A stretch of 13,233 bases of DNA from NCBI GenBank assembly GCA_018673255.1, contig JABHDC010000086.1, positions 1 to 13,233 on the forward strand. Direction: 5' to 3'. Positions 1 to 6,319 of this stretch are shown here, in pieces (the first letter of the stretch is position 1; each line of letters starts with the position of its first letter). Position numbers and translations under genes: made by a program. Under the pieces are notes generated by a model. That model saw nothing but the letters and a program-made list of their open reading frames with translations, was not told where the DNA came from and made no database searches. Source of the DNA: Gemmatimonadota bacterium. Lineage in GTDB: Bacteria > Latescibacterota > UBA2968 > UBA8231.

Positions 1-682
1 CCATGATGGTCGGCCAGTCCGTATCGCCGTCAAGGAGATTGACGAAACTGCGTCCGCGACGATCAAAATCCTTGAAGTGCACCTTCGTGATGCGAGAGCC
101 CAGGCCACGGATCCAGTGTTCGGGGAATCCATAGGCCATCATGTTCGCCGTATCCAGATAGATGCCGACCCAGTCGCTGCCCACATCCTCGACGAAGTCA
201 ACGGCCTCCTTCGGACTCAGGATGAACTTGTTCCACACATTCTCCACTCCGATGCGTACCCCTTGCGCCTCGGCATGGCCGGTGATGCTGCGCAGCGCAT
301 CACGCAGATCATTCCAGGCGTCCTGATAGGTCCCTTCCACCGTCAGCTGGCCAGGATGGAGCAACACACCATCCACGCCGAGTTGGCCGGCAATCGCCAC
401 GGCCCGATCTACACCCTTGAGCGCCTGTTCACGCTGACCTGCATCACGACTCAGAAGATTACCACGCTCCGCATAGTGGGCGATGACGCTGGAGATCTCG
501 ACATTCGCTTCAGTACAGCGCCGAGCGACACCGACCAGTTCGTCGTCACTCATGTCGACATGCAAATCCTTGTCGACGCCAAATGTCAGTTCCAGTGCCT
601 CGTAACCGGCGCGCTGACATAGCGCCAGCGTATCATCGAGATTCCGATCCCCGAGAATGATTTGAGTGATCCCGATTTTCAC
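1..682 (-). CDS. Sugar phosphate isomerase/epimerase, AP-endonuclease-2 TIM-barrel family (3' end outside window)
   Basis: The first 227 residues of a protein of the xylose-isomerase-like TIM-barrel family, which includes IolE, UlaE and D-tagatose/D-psicose 3-epimerases; members interconvert keto-sugars or sugar phosphates in the cytoplasm. The start is a GTG at 682-680, preceded by an AAGGA Shine-Dalgarno about 6 bases upstream; it opens with the typical KIGITQ beta-strand. Three of the four expected metal ligands are visible: Glu147 in GVENVWNKF, Asp177 in IYLDTANMMAYG and His202 in KVHFKDF. Their spacing matches the family, and the fourth (a Glu about 35 residues later) would lie beyond the edge. 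The exact substrate cannot be read from this. The usual family length is about 270-290 residues, so only the last strand and helix are missing. It lies downstream of the membrane-protein gene on the same strand, 98 bp apart. Confidence 0.88.
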   Translation of the reverse strand, partial: MKIGITQIILGDRNLDDTLALCQRAGYEALELTFGVDKDLHVDMSDDELVGVARRCTEANVEISSVIAHYAERGNLLSRDAGQREQALKGVDRAVAIAGQLGVDGVLLHPGQLTVEGTYQDAWNDLRDALRSITGHAEAQGVRIGVENVWNKFILSPKEAVDFVEDVGSDWVGIYLDTANMMAYGFPEHWIRGLGSRITKVHFKDFDRRGRSFVNLLDGDTDWPTIM

Positions 683-757
683 GCGTGTCCTTCCGATTGT
701 GTGTTTGACCCGACACGATCGCTTCAGCCCGTCAAGCGACGGCGACGAAACTAACGT

Positions 758-774
758 GACCGGCCGGACCGGTC
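758..774 (-). terminator. Possible weak terminator hairpin after the membrane-protein gene
   Basis: GACCGG (758-763) and CCGGTC (769-774) form a 6-bp all-strong stem with a 5-base loop, 7 bp past the stop codon of the minus-strand gene ending at 781. On the minus strand it is followed by ACGTTAGTTT, which is only modestly T-rich, so it is a poor intrinsic terminator and could be a chance palindrome. Confidence 0.25.
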
Positions 775-780
775 CACCGA

Positions 781-1290
781 TCAGCCGAGAATCGGGATCA
801 GCTGAGTTAGTTGTCCCGTCAGGGCAAGGTATTGCAGCATCACGCCTCCAGCACCGACAACGATCCCGACCGCCGCGCGACCGACGAAGACACGGAAGTA
901 CCTCAGTCCGATCCACAATGCCTGACCGCAGAAGTAGAAGGCGGCGATCGTCAGGGTCAGGATGAGGGGCCCCATGCTGACGAGCAGGCAAGAGAGGATG
1001 GCAAGGACCAATCCCAGCGTGGCATTCGTCTTCATCATGCCCCCCTTCTTCTCCAGATCCTCGAGCTCCAGATCCTCTGGGGATGGCTCTTCCTCCTCCT
1101 CTGCTTCCTCGGCGTCAGACTCCTCCTCATCTACCTCGCCACCACCCGCGTCCTCTACCAGACGGCGCTGCTCTGCTTCCTCGGCGCGTCGAGCCAGCAG
1201 GCGAGCGATCCAGACGAAGGTGCACAGGAGCACACCGAAGGCAAACAGCAGACACAACAGAGCCAGGATGGAGAACAAGAGAGGGGGCAT
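781..1290 (-). CDS. Hypothetical membrane protein with polyacidic linker
   Basis: I do not recognise this 169-residue protein. It has an N-terminal hydrophobic segment (residues about 3-32), a short basic stretch (RRAEEAEQRR), then a very acidic linker at residues 53-80 with 18 Asp/Glu in 28 positions. Hydrophobic segments follow at about 90-127 (probably two helices joined by a tight turn) and 139-160. Basic residues (RRA, GLRYFR) flank the helices, which suggests an inner-membrane protein with the acidic linker in the cytoplasm. The ATG at 1290 has no convincing ribosome binding site (AGG directly abuts it). An internal pair of ATGs at residues 85-86 (1038-1033) is preceded by AAGGGG at good spacing, so a shorter product of about 84 residues holding only the C-terminal helices is possible. 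Plus-strand frames over this stretch look like shadows. Confidence 0.7.
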   Translation of the reverse strand: MPPLLFSILALLCLLFAFGVLLCTFVWIARLLARRAEEAEQRRLVEDAGGGEVDEEESDAEEAEEEEEPSPEDLELEDLEKKGGMMKTNATLGLVLAILSCLLVSMGPLILTLTIAAFYFCGQALWIGLRYFRVFVGRAAVGIVVGAGGVMLQYLALTGQLTQLIPILG

Positions 1291-1319
1291 CCTGAAGAGA
1301 GTGAATGGGGCCGAATGGA

Positions 1320-1339
1320 ATAGTGCAGCGTGGCACTAT
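1320..1339. promoter_or_regulatory. Perfect 7-bp inverted repeat between divergent genes (operator candidate)
   Basis: ATAGTGC (1320-1326) and GCACTAT (1333-1339) are perfect inverted repeats separated by 6 bases. They lie 30 bp upstream of the membrane-protein start at 1290 and about 185 bp upstream of the plus-strand dehydrogenase. The size and position suit a dimeric repressor site, but no regulator gene is in the window and no convincing promoter boxes surround it. The rest of the 233-bp gap (1291-1523) shows no ORF or other structure that I can support. Confidence 0.3.
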
Positions 1340-1523
1340 GCACAGTGAAACAAATATAGCGCCATCGGCACGGCACGCCGACCTGACGCAGCTGACCTAC
1401 CGCATCTGGCGTGCACCCGGTGTGCCAACTCGTTGTGTCATGACCTCAGGGGGCCTATTTTCGGCAGCCGTACTTCATCTGCATCACCCACAATAACATC
1501 ACCCACTCGCGCAGGAGCCTTTC

Positions 1524-2558
1524 ATGCCACGCGTGCGCAAAGCTGACTACACCGTCGGTGTCGTCGGCCTCGGCCGTATGGGCGCTAATATCGCCCGCCA
1601 TCTCAAGGACGTCGGATTCCCCGTCACTACCGTCTACGACCTCGACCGCAAGATGACGACGAAGATGGCCCGCGAACTTGGGGCCACAGCCGCCAGGAAG
1701 CTGTCAGACGTGCCGGCTGCAGCAGATTACATCATCACCGTCGTGACCGACGACAAGGCGATGAAGAGTATTTTCAGCGCCAGTGGCGACGGGCTGCTGG
1801 CCGGGAATGTGAAACGCAAGATCTTCATCAACTGCGCCACGATCGCCCCTGCCACACATATCGAGATCGAGAAGCGTGCCGGCAAGGTGGGTGCCCGCAC
1901 TCTCGAAGGCTGCATGGCCAGCTCTATCACACAGGCACGAGAGGGCTCGCTGTATCTCATGTGCGGCGGCAAGAAGCCCGTCTACGACAAGTCGCTCCCG
2001 CTGCTGGAAGCGATGAGTGTGAACCTGCGCTACGTCGGCGGCTCCGGGAAGGCGGCCCAGGTAAAGGCCCTCGTCAATATGGTCATGAACATCAACACGG
2101 CAGGTCTCGCCGAAGGCCTGGGCATGGGCAAGTCGCTTGGGCTGGATCTGAAGATGCTGATGGAGATCTTCTCCCAGACCGGCGCAAATTCACGCGTTCT
2201 GGAGACGGATGGTGAAGACATGGTCGCCCGTGATCATGAGTGCTACTTCTCTGCCTCGCACGCGGCCAAGGACTCCGGCATTGCCCTCGGCATTGCTCGC
2301 CAGAAGGGTCTCAATCTGCCCCTGGCCAAAGCTTCGAAGGCTCAGTTCGACCGCATGATCACAATCGGCAAGGGTGAACTGGACAAGTCCGGTGTCGCCG
2401 AATTGACCTTCCCAGGCCGGGCCGGTGCCCAGGCGAAGAAGAAAGCCGCAAAGACCAAAGCCAAGGTCAAGGTCAAGGTCAAGGTCAAGGCCAAAGCGAC
2501 GCCGAAGAAAAAGGTCGCGAAGAAGGCCGCTAAGAAGACGAGCGCAAAGAAGCGCTAA
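1524..2558 (+). CDS. NAD(P)-dependent beta-hydroxyacid dehydrogenase with lysine-rich histone-H1-like tail
   Basis: A 344-residue member of the 3-hydroxyisobutyrate / 6-phosphogluconate dehydrogenase superfamily, which oxidises beta-hydroxy acids (or reduces the matching semialdehydes) with NAD(P). The N-terminal Rossmann motif VGLGRMG lies at residues 14-20, with the DLDR end of beta-2 at 39-42. The all-helical C-terminal domain begins near 165, and the likely catalytic lysine is Lys181 in GSGKAAQVKALVNM. The catalytic fold ends near residue 299. Residues 302-344 form an extra tail with 20 Lys in the last 44 positions, including a VKVKVKVK run and KKxAKK repeats, like histone H1 or bacterial HU tails. 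The start is well supported by AGGAG 6 bases upstream of ATG 1524. The tail is likely disordered and could bind nucleic acid or anionic surfaces; that role is inference. The substrate is not determinable. It is monocistronic and ends at the shared terminator 2612-2644. Confidence 0.88.
   Translation: MPRVRKADYTVGVVGLGRMGANIARHLKDVGFPVTTVYDLDRKMTTKMARELGATAARKLSDVPAAADYIITVVTDDKAMKSIFSASGDGLLAGNVKRKIFINCATIAPATHIEIEKRAGKVGARTLEGCMASSITQAREGSLYLMCGGKKPVYDKSLPLLEAMSVNLRYVGGSGKAAQVKALVNMVMNINTAGLAEGLGMGKSLGLDLKMLMEIFSQTGANSRVLETDGEDMVARDHECYFSASHAAKDSGIALGIARQKGLNLPLAKASKAQFDRMITIGKGELDKSGVAELTFPGRAGAQAKKKAAKTKAKVKVKVKVKAKATPKKKVAKKAAKKTSAKKR
2463..2486 (+). repeat. Hexanucleotide tandem repeat AAGGTC x4 inside the dehydrogenase tail
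   Basis: Four perfect copies of AAGGTC, followed by a fifth variant copy AAGGCC (2487-2492). The repeat is in frame and encodes the alternating Lys-Val run of the basic tail. A 6-bp unit can expand or contract by slippage without changing frame, so tail length may vary between strains. Confidence 0.85.
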
Positions 2559-2575
2559 CGAGCGCAAAGAAGCGC
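2538..2575 (+). repeat. 18-bp direct repeat straddling the stop codon
   Basis: The 18-mer ACGAGCGCAAAGAAGCGC occurs at 2538-2555 and again, identical, at 2558-2575, a period of 20 bp. The stop codon TAA (2556-2558) lies at the junction. The first copy encodes the last residues of the Lys-rich tail (TSAKKR, Ser onward within the repeat); the second copy is untranslated. It looks like a recent slippage duplication, and because 20 is not a multiple of 3 the second copy is not in the tail's frame. Confidence 0.85.
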
Positions 2576-2611
2576 GTTCCGCCCCGCACTGGATGCGGAA
2601 CGGGTATAGAA

Positions 2612-2644
2612 AAAGGGGGTGCTGCCACAGGCGGCATCCCCTTT
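2612..2644. terminator. Bidirectional intrinsic terminator between convergent genes
   Basis: The arms 2612-2626 (AAAGGGGGTGCTGCC) and 2630-2644 (GGCGGCATCCCCTTT) pair over 15 bp with two G-U wobbles and a 3-base loop. The hairpin lies 54 bp after the plus-strand stop at 2558 and 37 bp after the minus-strand stop at 2681. On the minus strand it continues into a five-T run (the plus-strand AAAAA starting at 2610); on the plus strand the stem ends in TTTATCATT. It is therefore best as a terminator for the minus-strand operon and fair for the plus-strand gene. Confidence 0.85.
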
Positions 2645-2680
2645 ATCATTCAGCGGCCGGCAGGTCTGAGATGTGACAGT

Positions 2681-3694
2681 TCAGAGCCGGCCGTGTCGGA
2701 TATCTACCATGCGCTGAGTAAGCTCGAACCGCAGGGGTTCACCACCTGCGTGTCGAACGAATTCATCCACCATACTCGCGAAATACCGGTGAAAAGCGTG
2801 CGGAGCATACCAGGCGATGTGTGGTGTGCAGAAGACATTCGGCATGCTTCGCAACTCACTGTCTGCTGGCAGCGGTTCCGGGTCGAAAACGTCCAGGCCC
2901 GCGATCAGTCTCCCTGTCTTGAGTCGCTCAATCAGCGCAACCTGGTCGATGACCTTACCCCGGCTGCAGTTGACGAGGATCTTCCCCTCACCGAGTCGCT
3001 CAAGTTCGGCCGCTCCGATGAGTCCCTCCGTCCGCGGTGTATGGGGCACCTGCACGACAAGGATGTCGGCATGATCGAGCAAGGCTTCCAGCGTGTCGAC
3101 TCGTTGCAGTTGGAGTCGGTCGGCAATCGCAGCGTCGAGATACGGGTCGAACACGCGCAACCGGGTGTGGAATGGCGCCAGTAGCTCAATCAGTCGCTGG
3201 CCAACATGTCCACAACCGATCAGGCCGACGGCTTTTCCCGTCAGTTCACCGTGCGTGAAGGCTTCATTGCCAGCGTGAGCCCAGCGCTCCGTCGAGGCCA
3301 TCATCTGTCGGTAGACAGCCCCTGCATTGCGCAAACACAGCAGCATCAGTGCCAGGTCCCATTCAGCCACGGGATGGGCCGAAGCGATGTTGTCGGTATC
3401 GATGACACAGATACCTCGCTGATGGGCCACATCCAGATCGATCCCGCGCCCGAACCGATCAGACCGGACACCGACAATCTCCAGATCATCGGCAGCGGCC
3501 AGAACGCTGGCATCCAGCTCGGGCAGGTGCTGCCCCAGCCGAATGATACCGGTCACACCTGCCAGCCCGCTGGTGAGGCTCTCGGCGTCGACATCGGCCT
3601 CAATGCGGACGGGGTCACCCATCTGCCGCAGACGTTCCCAGTCAGCTTCCAGGTCCCACTGAGGTACATCAACAAGAATCCGTCCGTGTTTCAT
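2681..3694 (-). CDS. D-isomer-specific 2-hydroxyacid dehydrogenase
   Basis: A 337-residue cytoplasmic NAD(H)-dependent dehydrogenase of the D-2-hydroxyacid family (phosphoglycerate, glycerate, lactate, hydroxypyruvate), interconverting 2-hydroxy and 2-keto acids. The Rossmann motif LIGCGHVG sits at 158-165, with Asp183 in RVFDPY ending beta-2, which normally selects NAD over NADP. The catalytic triad is present: Arg245 in NCSRGKVID, Glu273 in FDPEPLP and His292 in TPHIAW. The length is typical for the family. Its ATG overlaps the stop of the upstream MFS gene by 4 bp (ATGA at 3694-3691), indicating translational coupling and a joint role, for example efflux or uptake of a hydroxy acid that this enzyme makes or uses. 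The substrate cannot be fixed from sequence; glycerate or hydroxypyruvate-type substrates are as likely as others. Confidence 0.93.
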   Translation of the reverse strand: MKHGRILVDVPQWDLEADWERLRQMGDPVRIEADVDAESLTSGLAGVTGIIRLGQHLPELDASVLAAADDLEIVGVRSDRFGRGIDLDVAHQRGICVIDTDNIASAHPVAEWDLALMLLCLRNAGAVYRQMMASTERWAHAGNEAFTHGELTGKAVGLIGCGHVGQRLIELLAPFHTRLRVFDPYLDAAIADRLQLQRVDTLEALLDHADILVVQVPHTPRTEGLIGAAELERLGEGKILVNCSRGKVIDQVALIERLKTGRLIAGLDVFDPEPLPADSELRSMPNVFCTPHIAWYAPHAFHRYFASMVDEFVRHAGGEPLRFELTQRMVDIRHGRL

Positions 3695-5031
3695 CTATCA
3701 TCCCGCGTTGAACGTGAACGTAATCGACCGCGCCAACCACGCAGCATCTGGCTGACGCCGAGGCTGGGTTGAACTGCAGGTTCTTCCATTGCGTGCCACA
3801 CCCACAGACCGACGACGAAAAACAGGGCCGCCGTCGCGAAGAACACACTGCGCAGTCCCAGATGAGCACCGATCCAGCTACCACCGATGGGCCCTGCCGC
3901 CCATCCCAGTGCCGCGGCACTCGACATGATACCGAAGGCCTTGCCTCGATCCTTCTCATCGATGATGCGCGCGAGCAACGCATTGGCGACAGGTCGAATG
4001 GCCCCCGTCGCCATCCCCCCCAACACAATGAGAAGCCCCAGCGCCAGGACTGACTGCGAGAATCCTTGAGCAAGATGAAAGACAGCAGCCGCCATCAACC
4101 CCCAGACCATCACTCGCTTCGGCCCCAGCTGATCACTGAATCGCCCCATCACGGCAGAGGAGATCGCACCGGTCAGGCCACCGGCCGCGAAGACCATTCC
4201 CGCCAACGAAACGATGCTCCCGTGCCCGGCACCGGCCAGATCCTGGAGGAACAGCGGCACAACAGGCATGATGAAGCCGAAGGTGAAGGACATGGACGTC
4301 ACGCTGACAACGAGGATCAGGAAGGCCTTGATCCGGAACAGGCGACCCACGTCCCTGCCTGGCAGTCTGTGTTTGCTGGATGATTCCACCTGACGGGATC
4401 GCTGGAAATCCTCTTGCACCCAGATCTGCACAGCAATCCCGGCGATGATGACGGTGATGCCGCTATACAGGAAGCAGGTCTTGTAGCCCAGACTCTCGAT
4501 CAGCGGCCCACCGAGAAGCGGACCAACGGAAGCCCCCAGCATGAAAGCCCCCTGCATCAGACCGAGCGCATACCCGAGGTGCGAACGGGGTGTCGAGGTC
4601 GATACCAGAGTCAGGCAGGCCGTCACCGTCCCGGCCAGGGCGCCCTGCAGGACCCGGGCAATCAACAGTTGCTCCACCGACTGGACATAGGCCATCAGAA
4701 TTACAGCGACGCCGCCGCCCAGCATGGATCGCACAACCATGGGCTTGCGACCATGGCGGTCCGCCAGGTATCCCCAGATCGGTGAGGAAATCGCCATGGC
4801 CAGGCCTGCCGCCGTCCCCATGCGCCCCGCCCAGATGAGGGCCTCGTCGAGATCAGTAATGTCGAAAGTCTGGATGTAGTATGGCAGGAAGGGCTGTACA
4901 GCCTGGAAGCCGATGATGGCCACGACTTCTGCCGCCCAGAGGGTGTAGAAATTCTGGCGCCAGCCGACGTAGGCCGGCTCACTCCCCTGTCCGGTCTGCC
5001 CGGTTGCCTCAGCCGGCATGGGCCCTTTCAT
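3691..5031 (-). CDS. MFS transporter, DHA1/MdtG-like
   Basis: An inner-membrane major facilitator of about 446 residues with 12 predicted helices. MFS motif A is clear in the loop after helix 2 (GYLADRHGRK, residues 87-96), and the antiporter-type motif C is in helix 5 (GASVGPLLGG, about 166-175). These place it with drug:H+ antiporter-like DHA1 proteins such as MdtG. The second half repeats the pattern (AVMGRFSDQLGPKRVM). The frame is open back to a TTG at 5088, but those codons lie inside the hairpin at 5053-5082, so I start at ATG 5031. ATG 5019 (AAGG four bases upstream, 442 residues) is a real alternative. The gene is coupled by ATGA to the D-2-hydroxyacid dehydrogenase behind it, so the natural cargo may be an organic acid or sugar acid rather than a drug. 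Motif C argues for export, but this is inference. Confidence 0.9.
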   Translation of the reverse strand: MKGPMPAEATGQTGQGSEPAYVGWRQNFYTLWAAEVVAIIGFQAVQPFLPYYIQTFDITDLDEALIWAGRMGTAAGLAMAISSPIWGYLADRHGRKPMVVRSMLGGGVAVILMAYVQSVEQLLIARVLQGALAGTVTACLTLVSTSTPRSHLGYALGLMQGAFMLGASVGPLLGGPLIESLGYKTCFLYSGITVIIAGIAVQIWVQEDFQRSRQVESSSKHRLPGRDVGRLFRIKAFLILVVSVTSMSFTFGFIMPVVPLFLQDLAGAGHGSIVSLAGMVFAAGGLTGAISSAVMGRFSDQLGPKRVMVWGLMAAAVFHLAQGFSQSVLALGLLIVLGGMATGAIRPVANALLARIIDEKDRGKAFGIMSSAAALGWAAGPIGGSWIGAHLGLRSVFFATAALFFVVGLWVWHAMEEPAVQPSLGVSQMLRGWRGRLRSRSTRDDR

Positions 5032-5052
5032 GAAAATGGGTGAGAAAATGAG

Positions 5053-5082
5053 AAGGAGGGAGACCCTTAGGCCTCCCTCCTC
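5053..5082 (-). terminator. Strong hairpin between kinase and MFS gene: terminator or leader attenuator
   Basis: Read on the minus strand, GAGGAGGGAGGCC (5082-5070) pairs with GGTCTCCCTCCTT (5065-5053) over 13 bp, including two G-U pairs, around a 4-base TAAG loop. It is followed by TCTCATTTTCTCA, which is moderately T-rich. It lies 50 bp after the kinase stop at 5132 and only 21 bp before the MFS ATG at 5031. It can end the kinase operon, but no room is left for a promoter after it, so transcription of the MFS gene must pass through it. Confidence 0.75.
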
Positions 5083-5089
5083 AGACAAC

Positions 5090-5130
5090 CGGTACTACGA
5101 TCAATCGGTACCGCGATGAAAAGGTGTCAA
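5090..5130 (-). promoter_or_regulatory. TTGACA box and dyad upstream of the MFS operon
   Basis: On the minus strand a perfect -35-like TTGACA occupies 5130-5125, directly after the kinase stop codon. At the place where a -10 box would fall lies a dyad: CGGTAC (5090-5095) with GTACCG (5108-5113), and inner CGAT (5098-5101) with ATCG (5104-5107). The -10 hexamer itself (CGATTG at 17-bp spacing) is far from consensus, so this would be an activator-dependent promoter, or the dyad may be an operator overlapping it. Function is inferred. Confidence 0.35.
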
Positions 5131-5131
5131 T

Positions 5132-6265
5132 CTATCGGAGTGCAGAAACACCGCCGCCCTTGATGGCTCGGGCGACCTCTTTCTCTACGTCAGATTGCTT
5201 CACCATCGAGGTATCGCCGATGGTCTCCTGGACGAGGATCCCGTGTGCCGCCCCCCACTGTACGGCCTCGTCGGGGCCCTTCCCTTTCAACAAGGCAGCG
5301 ATTACACCCGAGGCAAAGGAATCACCACCACCGGTCCGATCGGCAATCTCGATATTCTCGCGGACGGCGGCCTGGTGAATCTTGTCCCCTTCGACATCGA
5401 AGAGCACGGCGCCCCAATTAATCCGGTCCGCCGACAGAGCCCCGCGCAACTGCGTCCCGATATACTTGATGTTCGGGTAGTCGTTGGCCACCTGGCGCAA
5501 CATGCCCGTGTAGATGGTCAGCCATTCGTCGAAGGAGGCATCCTTGGGGACCTTCTCGGTCTCATAACCCAGCGCGTCATCGAAGTCATCCTGGTTACCT
5601 ACCAGGAAATCGACGTGAGGTACGATCCCGCGATTGATCTCGCGTGCCCGATTCTTGTCCGGCTCGACCTTCGAGCGATAGTTGAGGTCGAAGGAGCGTC
5701 CAGCGCCGTGCTCCTCGGCCTTCAGCATCGCTTCCAGCGCCAAATCGGCCGTCTTCTGCGACAGCAACGTGTAGATCCCGCCCGTGCTGAACCAGCGGGT
5801 GCCATTCGGGCCACCGAACAACTGATCCCAATCGACATCTCCGGGGCCCACTTCTCTGACTGGCGTGTGGGCCCGGTAGTATTCGGTCACAGACGGTAGA
5901 ACGCCTTTGCCCGCCCAGGTGAAGTTGATGCCATTGTGAAGGGTGCCCTTGCCATCGGTAGCGAAGTCACCCTTCCCCGAGTTGCTGAACCAGATAATAT
6001 GAGACGTGTCGATCCCCGCCTCGCGCATCTGGTTCTCGATATTGCGGCCGATCCCATCATCGACAAGTGCAGTCACCACGGCCGTGCGCAACCCGAAGCA
6101 ATAGCTGAGTCCTTCGGCGACATTCGTCTCGCCACCGCCGTGCCAGATCCGCGCAGTACGGGCTCTGGCCGTCGGCACGGCCCCGGGATCGAGGCGCATC
6201 ATCACTTCGCCGAGTGAGATCGCGTCGTAACGCACCTCCTCAGACGACTTCAACGTCAAACCCAT
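5132..6265 (-). CDS. kdgK: PfkB-family sugar kinase, probable 2-dehydro-3-deoxygluconokinase
   Basis: A ribokinase-fold enzyme expected to phosphorylate 2-keto-3-deoxygluconate (or a related keto-deoxy acid) to the 6-phosphate with ATP, feeding a KDPG aldolase. Substrate motif GGGETNVAEGL lies at residues 43-53. FDLNYRSKV (192-200) matches the D-x-N-x-R signature of KDG kinases. The C-terminal PfkB motif is DRTGGGDSFASG (309-320), with catalytic Asp315; TGGGD replaces the common TGAGD. At 377 residues it is longer than classical KdgK (about 310), with extra sequence around 108-160 and 235-262. The frame is open to ATG 6292, but ATG 6265 has an AAGGATGG box seven bases upstream and is preferred. 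It is last in a four-gene operon, 54 bp after the TrpB2-like gene, and ends at the hairpin 5053-5082. Assignment to PfkB is firm; the exact sugar acid is less so. Confidence 0.85.
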   Translation of the reverse strand: MGLTLKSSEEVRYDAISLGEVMMRLDPGAVPTARARTARIWHGGGETNVAEGLSYCFGLRTAVVTALVDDGIGRNIENQMREAGIDTSHIIWFSNSGKGDFATDGKGTLHNGINFTWAGKGVLPSVTEYYRAHTPVREVGPGDVDWDQLFGGPNGTRWFSTGGIYTLLSQKTADLALEAMLKAEEHGAGRSFDLNYRSKVEPDKNRAREINRGIVPHVDFLVGNQDDFDDALGYETEKVPKDASFDEWLTIYTGMLRQVANDYPNIKYIGTQLRGALSADRINWGAVLFDVEGDKIHQAAVRENIEIADRTGGGDSFASGVIAALLKGKGPDEAVQWGAAHGILVQETIGDTSMVKQSDVEKEVARAIKGGGVSALR

Positions 6266-6319
6266 TGAGATTCCATCCTTTTCCGTTACCATCTGTCAAG
6301 CGTGTTGGTCTGCCCTCAA

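Noticed and set aside
77..622. Long plus-strand open frame of 181 codons
   Set aside because: It is the antisense of the sugar isomerase, whose minus-strand reading shows clear family motifs (VENVW, LDTANM, VHFKDF).
811..1348. Plus-strand frames opposite the membrane protein
   Set aside because: They are low-complexity (Ser-rich or Gln-rich) mirror images of the acidic linker and have no domain-like pattern; the minus frame has coherent membrane helices.
2463..2492. Short tandem array as a possible CRISPR or regulatory iteron
   Set aside because: The unit is 6 bp with no spacers and is explained by coding for the Lys-Val run.
2425..2676. Arg-rich plus-strand frame reading through the Lys-tail repeat
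   Set aside because: It is only the shifted frame of the AAG-rich repeat; no ribosome binding site or homology pattern.
3206..3772. Plus-strand open frame of 188 codons
   Set aside because: Antisense of the D-2-hydroxyacid dehydrogenase, which carries the full catalytic triad.
5032..5088. TTG start at 5088 for the MFS gene
   Set aside because: These codons fall within the 5053-5082 hairpin and add residues not expected in the family; ATG 5031 or 5019 is more likely.
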